Shown in pieces: positions 32,394-40,691 of a DNA stretch of 40,691 bases. Origin of the DNA: Micromonospora okii (GTDB lineage Bacteria; Actinomycetota; Actinomycetes; Mycobacteriales; Micromonosporaceae); contig NZ_BBZF01000013.1 of the NCBI RefSeq assembly GCF_020884795.1, positions 131,851 to 172,541 of the forward strand. Direction: 5' to 3'. The translations under genes and the position numbers were made by a program. The notes beneath the pieces were generated by a model, which was given only the letters and a program-made list of their open reading frames with translations, had not been told where the DNA came from and ran no database searches. Numbering within the stretch: position 1 is the first letter of the stretch; each line of letters begins with the position of its first letter.

Positions 32394-33758
32394 CTACCCC
32401 CCGTGGCCCGCCGCTGTCGCCGCTGTCGCCGCGCTCGCCTCTGCCGCCGCGCTCGCCGCCGCAGGCAGGGCACCGGCGATCCGCTCCAACGCGGCGTCGT
32501 CGATCGCCGTCGAGACGAACCACGCCTCGAACGCGCTCGGCGGCAGGTAGACCCCGTCGGCGAGCATCGAGTGGAAGAACGCCTTGAACGCCGGCACGTC
32601 CTGGGTCCGCGCGCTGTCGTAGTCGGCCACGTCGGCGTCGGTGAAGAAGACCGAGAACATGTTGCCCGCGTACGACAGCCGGTGCGGGACCCCGGCGGCG
32701 GCCAGCGCGTCGGCGGCCAGCTTGCCCACGGTGGCGGCCGTGGCGTCGAGCGTGCGGTACAGCGCGTCGTCGGCCAGGCGCAGGGTGGCCAGGCCGGCGG
32801 CGCAGGCCAGGGGGTTACCGGAGAGCGTGCCGGCCTGGTAGACCGGGCCGGCCGGGGCGAGCCGCTCCATGATCTCCGCGCGCCCGCCGAAGGCCGCCGC
32901 CGGCAGCCCACCCCCCATGACCTTCCCGTACGTCCACAGGTCGGCGTCGGAGGGGTCGAGGCCGTGCCACCCGGAGCGGGAGACCCGGAACCCGGTCATC
33001 ACCTCGTCGACGATCAGCAGCGCCCCGTGCGCGTGGGCGATCCGGGCGAGCTGCTGGTTGAAGCCGTCGCGGGGGGCCACCACGCCCATGTTGCCGGCCG
33101 CCGCCTCGGTGATGATCGCGGCGACGTGCGGCCCCTCGGCGGCGAACGCGGCCTCCACGGCGGCGACGTCGTTGTACGGCAGCACGATCGTGTCGCCGGC
33201 CGCCGCGCCGGTCACGCCCGGCGAGTCGGGCAGGCCCAGGGTGGCCACGCCGGAGCCGGCGGCGGCGAGCAGCCCGTCGGAGTGCCCGTGGTAGCAGCCG
33301 GAGAACTTAATGATCTTGGTGCGGCCGGTGAACCCCCGGGCCAGCCGGATCGCCGACATGGTGGCCTCGGTGCCGGAGTTGACCAGCCGGACCTGCTCGA
33401 CCGGCGTACGGTCGACGATCTCGGCGGCCAGCTCCACCTCGCCCGGCGTCGGCGCGCCGAAGCTGGTGCCCCGGCCGGCGGCGGACCGGACGGCCTCAAC
33501 CACCTCCGGGTGGGCGTGCCCGAGGATCAGCGGGCCCCAGGAGGAGACGAGATCGACGTAGCGCCGGTCGTCCGCGTCGTAGAGCCAGGGCCCCTCCCCC
33601 CGGACCATGAAGCGCGGGGTGCCGCCGACGGCACGGAACGCGCGCACGGGTGAGTTCACCCCGCCCGGCACGAGGGCGCGGGCGCGGGCGAACAGGGCCT
33701 CGGAGGCCGGCGCGTCGGCCGGGTAACGGCCGGTTCCGGCGGAAAAGTCAGCGGTCAC
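32394..33758 (-). CDS. hemL: Glutamate-1-semialdehyde 2,1-aminomutase
   Basis: 454 residues from GTG at 33758. The class III aminotransferase pattern is complete: [61 protein letters not shown] and the PLP lysine in [16 protein letters not shown]. It makes 5-aminolevulinate, the first committed haem precursor in the C5 route. The last 25 residues are an Ala-rich extension. No clear Shine-Dalgarno sequence precedes the start, so translation may be leaderless or start elsewhere. It heads the operon that continues into cytochrome c maturation. Confidence 0.94.
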   Translation of the reverse strand: MTADFSAGTGRYPADAPASEALFARARALVPGGVNSPVRAFRAVGGTPRFMVRGEGPWLYDADDRRYVDLVSSWGPLILGHAHPEVVEAVRSAAGRGTSFGAPTPGEVELAAEIVDRTPVEQVRLVNSGTEATMSAIRLARGFTGRTKIIKFSGCYHGHSDGLLAAAGSGVATLGLPDSPGVTGAAAGDTIVLPYNDVAAVEAAFAAEGPHVAAIITEAAAGNMGVVAPRDGFNQQLARIAHAHGALLIVDEVMTGFRVSRSGWHGLDPSDADLWTYGKVMGGGLPAAAFGGRAEIMERLAPAGPVYQAGTLSGNPLACAAGLATLRLADDALYRTLDATAATVGKLAADALAAAGVPHRLSYAGNMFSVFFTDADVADYDSARTQDVPAFKAFFHSMLADGVYLPPSAFEAWFVSTAIDDAALERIAGALPAAASAAAEASAATAATAAGHGG

Positions 33759-33851
33759 GATGTTGCTATTGTGTCAGCGCCGGACGGAGAGGCGGCAGCC
33801 ACCCCGGTTCCGGGTTACCGGGCTCACGCGCGGGGCCGCCCGCGCCCGCCC

Positions 33852-34015
33852 CTCGACGGGCTGGGCGCTCGCGGTCGGTCGGGCGGCGAGGCCCGCCTCG
33901 GCGGGCCGGTGCCCATGTTCGCCACACCGCCTCGACGGGCCGGGCAGCCCATACCCGCGCCTCAGCGGGCGGAGCCGCCTCAGCGGGCGGAGCAGGCCAA
34001 ACCCGCCTCAGCGGG
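33852..34015. repeat. Six short palindrome-like repeats upstream of the STAS gene
   Basis: CTC, then a purine pair, then CGGG (CTCGACGGG, CTCGGCGGG or CTCAGCGGG), usually within CCGCCTCAGCGGGC, starts at 33852, 33897, 33931, 33961, 33979 and 34007. It fills the 289-base gap between hemL and the divergent STAS gene, which otherwise shows no gene. Confidence 0.7.
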
Positions 34016-34035
34016 CCGGGGTGCCCGGATCGCGC

Positions 34036-34041
34036 TAGGCT
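34036..34041 (+). promoter_or_regulatory. Probable -10 box of a leaderless STAS transcript
   Basis: TAGGCT ends six bases before the GTG at 34048 and no Shine-Dalgarno sequence is present, the arrangement of actinobacterial leaderless genes. No clear -35 box. Confidence 0.5.
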
Positions 34042-34047
34042 GGCCGA

Positions 34048-34383
34048 GTGGATCGTGCCGAACTGTCCATCACGCTACACCGTACGGGGGACGAAGCCGT
34101 GCTTCGCCTCGTCGGTGAGATCGACATGCTCACGGCAGCCCAGCTCTCGACCGTCGTCAACGAGGTGCTCGCCGATCCCCCGCCCCGGGTCGTCCTCGAC
34201 CTGGGCGGCGTGACCTTCTGCGACTCGCAGGGGCTCGGCACCCTGGTCGTGCTCAGCCGCAAGGCCAGCCACGCGCAGAGCCTGCTCGTCCTCACGAACG
34301 TGGGCGACTTCCTGCTCCGCGTCCTGGACATCACGGGCCTCCGCTCGGCCCTGATGATCCGCAACACGGCCCCCACCGACTGA
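34048..34383 (+). CDS. STAS-domain anti-sigma factor antagonist
   Basis: 111 residues from GTG at 34048. Single STAS domain with GEIDMLTAAQLSTVV, then RVVLDLGGVTFCDSQGLGTLVVLSR; S60 in CDSQGLG is the conserved phosphorylation site. In this family the unphosphorylated form binds an anti-sigma kinase and frees an alternative sigma factor. Neither the cognate kinase nor a sigma gene is in the window, so the target is unknown. It is followed by a strong inverted repeat shared with the convergent exporter gene. Confidence 0.92.
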   Translation: MDRAELSITLHRTGDEAVLRLVGEIDMLTAAQLSTVVNEVLADPPPRVVLDLGGVTFCDSQGLGTLVVLSRKASHAQSLLVLTNVGDFLLRVLDITGLRSALMIRNTAPTD

Positions 34384-34422
34384 CCACCCCGCCCCCACCC
34401 AGTCCGGCCCGCCCGGGCCCGC

Positions 34423-34489
34423 CCCGCTGATCATGGGGTTGGCGGCGATCTGCGTCCGAATTGTCGGGGCCAACCCCATGATCAACGGG
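34423..34489. terminator. Long inverted repeat between convergent genes
   Basis: Arms 34423-34443 and 34469-34489 match over 21 bases with one mismatch around a 25-base loop; the inner 16 bases TGATCATGGGGTTGGC are perfect. It sits between the STAS gene (stop 34383) and the exporter permease (stop 34512), ideal for a bidirectional terminator. It shares its TGATCA-GG-GTT arm with the element at 26032. Confidence 0.65.
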
Positions 34490-34511
34490 TGAAGGGTCGA
34501 TGGAGGAAGGG

Positions 34512-36140
34512 TCAGGGGGTGGGGAGGTCGCGGCGGCGGAAGGTGGCCAGGCCCAGGGCCAGGAGGGCGGCGGAGGTCGCCGTCAGGGCCAGCAGCGGGA
34601 GGGGGTCGACCGTCGCGCCCAGGAGCTGCGGGGTGTGGGTGAACGGGGAGAGGTCCAGCAGCCACTGGCTCAGCTCCAGCACCGAGCCGAGCTGACCGAG
34701 AAGCAGGCAGGCGGCGAGCGCGGCCCAGGCCCCGCCCACGCTGAGCCGGGGCAGCAGGCCGAACAGCAGCACCGTCAGGCCGACCAGCACCCAGACCGCC
34801 GGCACGTGGGCCAGCGCCGCCCCGGTCAGCCGCGGCGCCCGACCGGCGACGTCGGAGACGCTGAGGCCGTACGAGAGCCCGGTCGCCGCGCCGGTCACGG
34901 CGAGCATGACCGCCGGGCCGAGCAGGGCGAAGACCAGGTGGCTGAGCAGCCAGCGGGACCGGCCGACCCCGGTGGCGAGCACGGGCTCGGCCCGCTGGGC
35001 GGTCTCCTCGGCCCGCATCCGCAGCGCGGCCTGGATGCCGCAGCCGGCGGCGGCGAGCGCGACGATGCTCAGGGCCGCCCCCAGGTACGCCTCGGCGAGC
35101 GCCGACGAGCCGCCGAGGCGCTCGATCACCCGCGCGAGGGTCTCGTTGCCGTGCACCGCGTTCCCGGCCGCGTCGGCGGCGCCCCCCAGCACCGCGCCGA
35201 GTGCCGCCGCGCACACGGTCCAGCCGAGCAGCGACCCCCGGTGCAGCCGCCAGGCCAGCCCCCACGGCCCGGCGAGGGCGGGGCCGGCGGTGGGCGGGCC
35301 GAGCCGCTGCGGCAGCACGCCGGCCCCGAGGTCCCGGCGCACCGAGAGCCGGAATGCCGCCGCGCCGACCAGCGCCGCCAGCCCGGCCAGCAGCGCCAGC
35401 GGCCACCAGCGCTCCCCGGCGTACGGGTGGGTGCGCTGGGCCCAGCCCAGCGGGGAGAGCCGGCTGAGCCATTCCCGGTCGCCGGCGTCCCCGGCGAGCC
35501 GGAGCAGGTACGCCGCGCCGAGCATGCTGAGGCCGAGGCCCCGCGCGCCGGCCGCGCTCTCGGTGAGCTGCGCGGCGAGCGCGCCGACCGCGGCGAAGAC
35601 GATCCCGGCGAGGGCGACCGACAGCCCGAAGGCCAGGGAGCCCGCCGCCGGCTGGTCGGCGGCGACCAGCCCGCCGGTCACCAGCAGCCCGAGCAGCAGG
35701 TCTGCGGCGCACGTGACCAGCAGCGCGGCGGCGAGCCCGGCGTACCGGCCGAGGACCGTGGCGCCGAGCAGCTCCCGCCGGCCCGCCTCCTCCTCGGTGC
35801 GGGTGTGCCGGACGACGACGAGCAGGCTGATCAGGCCGACGATCAGGTGCAGCAGCCCGGCCCGCTGGGCGGTGAGCGCGCCGACGCTGTCGCCGTGAAG
35901 GGGGCCGAGCAGCGCCACGATCGACGGGTTGCCGGCGGTGGTGAGGGCGTACTCGGCACGCTGGGCGGCGGTCGGGTACAGCTCGGCGTACGTGGCGGCG
36001 TAGAAGGCGGGCAGGACGGCGATCAGCAGGACCCAGATCGGCAGCAGGACGCGGTCGCGGCGCAGGACGAGCCGGGCCAGGTGCAGGGTGCCGGTGAGCG
36101 GCCCGCCCCGGCGGTTCGGCCCGCCGGCCGGCCCGGTCAT
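34512..36140 (-). CDS. ABC exporter permease (polyketide-antibiotic-exporter-like)
   Basis: 542 residues from ATG at 36140, overlapping the ATPase stop by four bases. About twelve hydrophobic segments are arranged as two similar halves, with a long N-terminal helix after [18 protein letters not shown] and an [17 protein letters not shown] segment repeated in idea as [21 protein letters not shown] in the second half. This duplicated layout is that of the large single-subunit ABC-2 permeases linked to antibiotic resistance (TnrB-like). With the ATPase before it, it should export a hydrophobic compound; the substrate is unknown. Confidence 0.87.
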   Translation of the reverse strand: MTGPAGGPNRRGGPLTGTLHLARLVLRRDRVLLPIWVLLIAVLPAFYAATYAELYPTAAQRAEYALTTAGNPSIVALLGPLHGDSVGALTAQRAGLLHLIVGLISLLVVVRHTRTEEEAGRRELLGATVLGRYAGLAAALLVTCAADLLLGLLVTGGLVAADQPAAGSLAFGLSVALAGIVFAAVGALAAQLTESAAGARGLGLSMLGAAYLLRLAGDAGDREWLSRLSPLGWAQRTHPYAGERWWPLALLAGLAALVGAAAFRLSVRRDLGAGVLPQRLGPPTAGPALAGPWGLAWRLHRGSLLGWTVCAAALGAVLGGAADAAGNAVHGNETLARVIERLGGSSALAEAYLGAALSIVALAAAGCGIQAALRMRAEETAQRAEPVLATGVGRSRWLLSHLVFALLGPAVMLAVTGAATGLSYGLSVSDVAGRAPRLTGAALAHVPAVWVLVGLTVLLFGLLPRLSVGGAWAALAACLLLGQLGSVLELSQWLLDLSPFTHTPQLLGATVDPLPLLALTATSAALLALGLATFRRRDLPTP

Positions 36141-37045
36141 CGGGTCGCCCCGGCGGGGGCCGCCGCCGACTCGTAGTGCCGCCGGAACAGCTCCTCCAGC
36201 GTCGGCGGGCGGCTGACCAGGCTCCGTACGCCGATCTCGGTGAGCCGGCCCAGCGCGGCGTCGAGGACCGGGGTGTCCACGTCGAAGCGGACCCGGTCGC
36301 CGTCGATCCGCAGGTTGTGCACGCCGGGCAGCTCGGCCAGCCCGTGCGGCGGCCCGGCCAGCTCCGCGTCGACGGAGGTGCGCTGGAGGTGGCGCAGCTC
36401 GGCGAGGGTGCCGGTCTCCACGGCGCGGCCGTTGCGGATGATCGTCACCCGGTCGCAGAGCGCCTCGACCTCGCCGAGGATGTGGCTGGAGAGCAGCACC
36501 GTGCGGCCCTCGGCGCGGGCCCGGCCGACCCAGTGCTGGAAGACCCCCTCCATCAGCGGGTCGAGCCCGGAGGTGGGCTCGTCGAGGATCAGCAGCTCGA
36601 CGTCGGCGGCCAGGGCGGCCACGAGGCCGACCTTCTGCCGGTTGCCCTTCGAGTACGCCCGGCCCTTCTTGCGCGGGTCCAGCTCGAACGCCGTCAGCAG
36701 CTCGTCGCGCCGCCGCTGGTCGATGCCGCCGCGCAGCCGGCCGAGCAGGTCGATCACCTCGCCCCCGGTCAGGTTGGGCCAGAGCGTCACGTCGCCGGGG
36801 ACGTAGGCCAGGCGACGGTGCAGGGCCACGGCGTCGCGCCAGGGGTCGCCGCCGAGCAGCCGGGCGGCCCCCGCGTCCGCCCGGAGCAGGCCGAGCAGCA
36901 CCCGGATGGCGGTGGACTTGCCGGCGCCGTTGGGGCCCAGGAAGCCGTGCACCTCACCGGCGCGGACGGTCAGCTCCAGCCCGTCGAGCGCCCGGGTCCG
37001 ACCGAAGGTCTTGACGAGGCCGGTCACCTCTATCGCAGTATCCAT
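36137..37045 (-). CDS. ABC exporter ATP-binding protein
   Basis: 302 residues from ATG at 37045. Walker A GPNGAGKS at 37-44, signature variant YSKGNRQK at 131-138 (in place of LSGGQ, typical of this exporter class) and Walker [14 protein letters not shown] from 151, followed by [13 protein letters not shown] with the H-loop. A C-terminal domain of about 80 residues follows. A leaderless promoter is predicted directly upstream, with a palindrome over its -35 box, so regulation by the divergent GbsR/MarR gene is likely. It forms the exporter with the next gene. Confidence 0.92.
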   Translation of the reverse strand: MDTAIEVTGLVKTFGRTRALDGLELTVRAGEVHGFLGPNGAGKSTAIRVLLGLLRADAGAARLLGGDPWRDAVALHRRLAYVPGDVTLWPNLTGGEVIDLLGRLRGGIDQRRRDELLTAFELDPRKKGRAYSKGNRQKVGLVAALAADVELLILDEPTSGLDPLMEGVFQHWVGRARAEGRTVLLSSHILGEVEALCDRVTIIRNGRAVETGTLAELRHLQRTSVDAELAGPPHGLAELPGVHNLRIDGDRVRFDVDTPVLDAALGRLTEIGVRSLVSRPPTLEELFRRHYESAAAPAGATR

Positions 37046-37052
37046 ACATCAG

Positions 37053-37082
37053 AAGCTACAGTTGCTTCACAAAGTTGTGAAG
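37053..37082 (-). promoter_or_regulatory. Exporter promoter overlapped by a perfect palindrome
   Basis: CTTCACAA (37065-37072) and TTGTGAAG (37075-37082) form a perfect palindrome with a two-base centre. On the minus strand TTCACA (complement of 37076-37081) and TAGCTT (complement of 37053-37058) stand 17 bases apart as -35 and -10 boxes, with the ATG seven bases further on. A dimer on the palindrome would cover the -35 box. Confidence 0.75.
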
Positions 37083-37141
37083 ACTCTAGAGGCTGAGGCA
37101 GGATCGGATACGCGACGAGAGCACGCCGAGGAGAATCCCGA

Positions 37142-37648
37142 ATGACCGCCGACCCGCCCGGCCGCGACGAGGAGAGGGTCCACCTCTTCGTCGAGCGGAT
37201 GGCCATGGCCTTCGCCGAGGTCGGCTTCCCCCGGATGGCCGCCCGGGTGCTGTTCGCCGTCATGAGCGCCGACGACCCACTGACCGCCGCCGAGATCGGC
37301 GAGCGGCTCGGGGTCAGCGCGGCGGCCGTCTCCGGCGCGGTCCGCTACCTCATCCAGCTCGGGGTGCTGGTCCGCGAGCCGGTGAAGGGCTCCCGCCGGG
37401 ACCGCTACCGGCTGCCGGAGAACCCCTGGTACGAGGGGGCGCTCACGAAGAGCGGCCTCTACAAGAACTTCATCGACATCGCGGACGGCGGGGTCGACGC
37501 CCTCGCCGGCCGGAGCAGCCCGGCCGGCGAGCGGATCGCCGAGATGCGCGACTTCTTCGTCTTCGTGCAGGAGGAGATCGCCTCGCTCGGCGAGCGCTGG
37601 CGGGTCCGCCGCGCCGCCCACGGCCACGGCGACCCCCCGCCCGCCTGA
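37142..37648 (+). CDS. GbsR/MarR-family transcriptional regulator
   Basis: 168 residues from ATG at 37142 with GAGGAGAA seven bases upstream. N-terminal helix VHLFVERMAMAFAEVGFPRMAARVLFAVM (in part), then the winged helix LTAAEIGERLGVSAAAVSGAVRYLIQLGVLVRE with wing residues KGSRRDRYRLPENPWY, and a C-terminal dimerisation helix. This is the GbsR-like branch of MarR proteins, common beside ABC-2 exporters. The palindrome at 37065 lies between it and the exporter. Ligand unknown, perhaps the exported compound. Confidence 0.92.
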   Translation: MTADPPGRDEERVHLFVERMAMAFAEVGFPRMAARVLFAVMSADDPLTAAEIGERLGVSAAAVSGAVRYLIQLGVLVREPVKGSRRDRYRLPENPWYEGALTKSGLYKNFIDIADGGVDALAGRSSPAGERIAEMRDFFVFVQEEIASLGERWRVRRAAHGHGDPPPA

Positions 37649-37652
37649 GGGC

Positions 37653-38204
37653 CTACAGGTTGCCCCAGCGGGCCTGCTCGAGAAGCTCCACGGCCCGGTC
37701 CCGGGCGTCCGGCGCGTCGGTGCGCAGCAGCGCGGTGGCCTCGTCGACCGCGTCGGTGAGCCCCCGCCACTGCGCCTCGCGCTCGCGCACCACGTCGGAC
37801 TGGGCGGCGAGCTGCCGGGTCTTCACCCACAGCTCGACGAAGACCGACACCTTGGCCCGCAGCACCCACGGGTCGAAGGGCTTGGTGAGGTAGTCGACCG
37901 CGCCGACCGCGTAGCCCCGCAGGGCGAGCTGGGCGTCCTTGTCGGCGGCGGTGAGGAAGATGATCGGCACGTGGCGGGTGCGCTCCCGCCGCTTGATGTG
38001 GCTGGCCGTCTCGAAGCCGTCCATGTCGGGCATCTGCGCGTCCAGCAGGATAACCGCGAAGTCGTCCACCAGCAGCTGCTTGAGCGCCGCCTCGCCGCTC
38101 TCCACCGCGACCGACTGCACCGGCAGCCCCTGGAGGATCGCCTCCAGGGCCATCAGATTCTCCCGCCGGTCGTCGACCAGCAGCGCCTTGGCCGTCTGGG
38201 TCAC
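37653..38204 (-). CDS. Stand-alone response regulator
   Basis: 183 residues from GTG at 38204, overlapping the kinase stop as GTGA, with GAGGAG upstream. The receiver domain at 6-125 has DD at 11-12, phosphoacceptor D55 in [15 protein letters not shown] in FLTAAD and K in DYLTKPFDP. The last 55 residues are a charged helix ([30 protein letters not shown], in part) with no DNA-binding or enzymatic output domain. It is translationally coupled to the hybrid kinase, so it is probably part of a phosphorelay or a signalling adaptor. Confidence 0.92.
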   Translation of the reverse strand: MTQTAKALLVDDRRENLMALEAILQGLPVQSVAVESGEAALKQLLVDDFAVILLDAQMPDMDGFETASHIKRRERTRHVPIIFLTAADKDAQLALRGYAVGAVDYLTKPFDPWVLRAKVSVFVELWVKTRQLAAQSDVVREREAQWRGLTDAVDEATALLRTDAPDARDRAVELLEQARWGNL

Positions 38205-40691
38205 GAAATCTCCTCGCCTCGGGTGCCGCTCACCCAGGAGGCCATCAGCTCGATGAGCTCGTCCAGGTCGACCGGTTTGGTGATGTAGTCGCTGCCTCCC
38301 GCCGCGAGCGCGGACTCGCGGTCGCCCGGCATCGCCTTCGCGGTCAGGAAGACGATCGGGAGGTCGGCGAAACGGTGGTTGCGGCGGATCTGCCGGGTCG
38401 TCTCGTATCCGTCCTGGTCGGGCATCATCGCATCCATCAGCACGATGTCCACCTCCGGATGCTCGGCCAGCAGGCGGACCCCGTCCGCCCCGTTGTCCGA
38501 GTACAGCACGGTCATCCCGTGCAGCTCCAACGCGCTGGTCAGAGCGAAGACGTTCCGCACGTCGTCGTCGATGATCAGCACGGTGACGCCCTCCAGCCGC
38601 CGGGTAACCGGCGTCTCGGGCCGCTCCGGCAGCGCCGGCGGGGGCATCAGCAGCGACGACGGCAGGCCCGCGCGGGCCGGCGACGGCGGCGCCGGGGCGA
38701 CCACCGCGTCGGGCGCCAGCACGTCCGGTACGTGGAGGGTGAAGGTCGAGCCCTCCCCCGACGTGGAGCTGACCGTGATCGAGCCGCCGAGCAGGCGGGC
38801 CAGGTCCCGGCTGATCGACAGCCCCAGCCCCGTGCCGCCGTAGCGCCGACTGGTCGTGCCGTCGGCCTGCTGGAACGCCTCGAAGATCAGCGACAGCTTG
38901 TCGTCCGAGATGCCGATGCCGGTGTCGACCACCGTGAAGGCGATCACCTGGCGGGCGTTGGTCAGCGCCGGCACGTCGTACACCGCGTTCTCGGGGGCCG
39001 GGGCGATCCGCAGCGTCACCGCGCCGGCGTCGGTGAACTTCATCGCGTTGGAGAGCAGGTTGCGCAGGATCTGCTGCAACCGCTGGGCGTCGGTGACCAG
39101 CGACGGGGGCAGCTCCTCGGCCACCTGCACCTCGAAGCCGAGGCCCTTCTCCTCGGCCTGCGGGGCGAACGCCTGCTCGACGAAGCACCGGATGTCGGTG
39201 AACTGGACCTCGGTCGGCTCGACGTCCATCCGGCCCGCCTCGATCTTCGACAGGTCGAGGATGTCGTCGATGAGGCGCAGCAGGTCCGAGCCGGAGCCGT
39301 GGATGGTCCGGGCGAACTCGATCTGCTTCGGGGTGAGGTTCTGCTCCGAGTTCTCCACGAGCAGCCGGGCGAGCAGCAGCAGCGAGTTCAGCGGCGTACG
39401 CAGCTCGTGGCTCATGTTGGCGAGGAACTCCGACTTGTACGCCGAGGCCCGGGTGAGCTGCTGCGCCTTGTCCTCCAGGCCGAGCCGGGCCAGCTCGATC
39501 TCCCGGTTCTGGGTCTCGATGTTGGCCTTCTGCTCGGAGAGCAACTGGGCCTTGTCCTCCAGCTCGGCGTTGGTGCGCTGCAACTCGGCCGACTGCTCCT
39601 GGAGCTCGTGGGCCAGCCGCTGGGACTGGGCCAGCAGCTCCTCCGTGCGCCGGTTGGCCTGGATGGTGTTGACCGCCACGCCGATGGTCAGCACCAGCCG
39701 GTCCAGGAACGTCAGGTGCAGTGTGGAGAACGCGGCCACGCCGGCGAACTCGATCACGCCGAGCAGCTCGCCCTCGAACACGATGGGGAGCACCACCAGG
39801 TCGGCCGGCGGGGTGGCCGCCAGCCCGGAGCGGACCGTGAGCCGGCCGTCCGGGGAGGCGCTCACCCGGATCGTGCGGCGGGACAGGGCCGCCTGCCCGA
39901 CCAGCCCCTCGCCGGGCCCGAAGGTCACCTCGTGGCCCCGCGCCACGTAGCCGTACGAGGCGGTCAGCCGCAGCCGCATGCTGCCGTCGGAGGTGTCCGT
40001 CAGGAAGAACGCGCCGATCTGCGCGTCGACCAGCGGGGTCACCTCCATCATGATCATCCGGCAGACCTCGCCGAGGTCCCGCTGGCCCTGAAGGAGGCCG
40101 CCGATCCGGGCGAGGTTCGAGTCCAGCCAGCCCTGCTCGGCGTTCGTCTTGGTCGTCTCCCGCAGGGTGACGATCATCTGGTTGATGTTGTCCTTCAGCT
40201 CGGCGACCTCGCCCTGCGCGTCGACGGCGATCCGCTGGGTCAGGTCGCCCCGGGTCACCGAGGTCGACACCTGCGCGATGGCCCGGAGCTGGGTGGTGAG
40301 CGTCGAGGCGAGCTGGTTGACGTTCTCCGTGAGGTCCCGCCAGGTGCCCGAGACGCCCTTGACCTGCGCCTGGCCGCCGAGCTTGCCCTCGGTCCCCACC
40401 TCGCGGGCCACCCGGGTCACCTCGTCGGCGAACGAGCTGAGCTGGTCGACCATCGTGTTGACCGTCGACTTCAGCTCCAGGATCTCGCCCTGCGCGTCAA
40501 CGGTGATCTTCTGGCTCAGGTCGCCCTTCGCCACCGCCGTGGTGACCGAGGCGATGTTGCGCACCTGCGAGGTCAGGTTCGACGCCATCGAGTTCACGTT
40601 GTCCGTCAGGTCCCGCCACGTACCCGAGACGCCCTTGACCTGCGCCTGGCCACCCAGCTTGCCCTCCGTGCCCACCTCGCGGGCCACCCGG
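38201..40691 (-). CDS. Hybrid sensor histidine kinase with HAMP-repeat array, 5' end outside window
   Basis: 829 residues visible, open to the window edge. Residues 1-175 are tandem 92-residue HAMP-like units ([34 protein letters not shown]), as in Nik1/Os-1-type kinases. A GAF domain follows (about 190-345), then a coiled coil of heptads (350-415), HisKA with H427 in [10 protein letters not shown], ATPase with N547 in [15 protein letters not shown] (588-592) and GGTGLGL (617-623), a Pro-rich linker, and a receiver with D752 in [13 protein letters not shown]. No membrane segment is visible here. The HAMP chain probably relays stress or osmotic state to the kinase, which may act through its own receiver and the next gene. 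Confidence 0.93.
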   Translation of the reverse strand, partial: RVAREVGTEGKLGGQAQVKGVSGTWRDLTDNVNSMASNLTSQVRNIASVTTAVAKGDLSQKITVDAQGEILELKSTVNTMVDQLSSFADEVTRVAREVGTEGKLGGQAQVKGVSGTWRDLTENVNQLASTLTTQLRAIAQVSTSVTRGDLTQRIAVDAQGEVAELKDNINQMIVTLRETTKTNAEQGWLDSNLARIGGLLQGQRDLGEVCRMIMMEVTPLVDAQIGAFFLTDTSDGSMRLRLTASYGYVARGHEVTFGPGEGLVGQAALSRRTIRVSASPDGRLTVRSGLAATPPADLVVLPIVFEGELLGVIEFAGVAAFSTLHLTFLDRLVLTIGVAVNTIQANRRTEELLAQSQRLAHELQEQSAELQRTNAELEDKAQLLSEQKANIETQNREIELARLGLEDKAQQLTRASAYKSEFLANMSHELRTPLNSLLLLARLLVENSEQNLTPKQIEFARTIHGSGSDLLRLIDDILDLSKIEAGRMDVEPTEVQFTDIRCFVEQAFAPQAEEKGLGFEVQVAEELPPSLVTDAQRLQQILRNLLSNAMKFTDAGAVTLRIAPAPENAVYDVPALTNARQVIAFTVVDTGIGISDDKLSLIFEAFQQADGTTSRRYGGTGLGLSISRDLARLLGGSITVSSTSGEGSTFTLHVPDVLAPDAVVAPAPPSPARAGLPSSLLMPPPALPERPETPVTRRLEGVTVLIIDDDVRNVFALTSALELHGMTVLYSDNGADGVRLLAEHPEVDIVLMDAMMPDQDGYETTRQIRRNHRFADLPIVFLTAKAMPGDRESALAAGGSDYITKPVDLDELIELMASWVSGTRGEEIS
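40323..40691 (-). repeat. 276-bp coding repeat of HAMP units
   Basis: The segment ending at about 40415 recurs at the window end with an offset of exactly 276 bases (92 codons), with few differences over about 90 bases. Further copies probably continue outside the window. Confidence 0.85.

Overview
The window is very GC-rich, uses GTG and TTG starts freely and has almost no AT-rich sequence. It carries a BldC-type regulator, EspC/WXG-like small proteins, the futalosine menaquinone genes and a CcsB/ResB/CcdA cytochrome c system. Together these point to an actinomycete, most likely Micromonosporaceae (Micromonospora-like). This is judged from protein content alone; no database was searched. I see no tRNA, rRNA, CRISPR array, prophage or insertion sequence.

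Layout. 1-3392: the 3' end of a serine beta-lactamase-like hydrolase converges on a four-gene minus-strand operon (EspC-like, WXG-like, YbaB-like, unknown). 3661-4425: a two-domain VOC protein. 4546-7775: a vitamin B12 importer operon (btuF-btuC-btuD) behind a cobalamin riboswitch, with a hairpin over the btuF ribosome binding site. 7869-10770: two divergent secreted peptidases (M14 and C39-like). 10884-12811: mqnE with two small membrane-protein genes. 13053-16280: a secreted NlpC/P60 hydrolase and a proline-rich single-pass membrane protein. 16475-18580: a DEAD-box helicase with a long Arg/Asp/Gly repeat tail. 18679-21514: a glycolipid-binding-like protein, a Cds1-like PLP enzyme with its Lrp/AsnC regulator, and bldC. 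21610-25926: UbiX, UbiA and UbiD homologues (probably late menaquinone steps), with a class I terpene synthase of opposite strand between UbiX and UbiA. 26114-27553: a CxxC AhpD-like protein divergent from a MarR regulator, then a 67-residue unknown. 27569-33758: one tightly coupled minus-strand operon hemL - histidine phosphatase - resA/tlpA - ccdA - resB - ccsB, joining haem synthesis to cytochrome c maturation. 34048-37648: a STAS anti-sigma-antagonist, then a two-gene ABC exporter divergent from a GbsR/MarR regulator with a clear palindromic operator. 37653-40691: a response regulator overlapped by a large hybrid histidine kinase that runs off the window.

The least ordinary feature is a dispersed inverted-repeat element of about 53-55 bp. 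It is present five times (4494, 6471, 19360, 23427, 30957), always at or inside gene ends. In two genes it supplies or borders the stop codon, in one it supplies the start codon, in one it encodes the C-terminal tail, and in one it sits in frame inside a membrane-protein loop. A second pattern, between 19.3 and 23.6 kb, is short tandem duplications (16-21 bp) spanning the stop codons of four consecutive or nearby genes. Many genes here are core actinobacterial metabolism; these small repeats look like recent, lineage-specific decoration of them.
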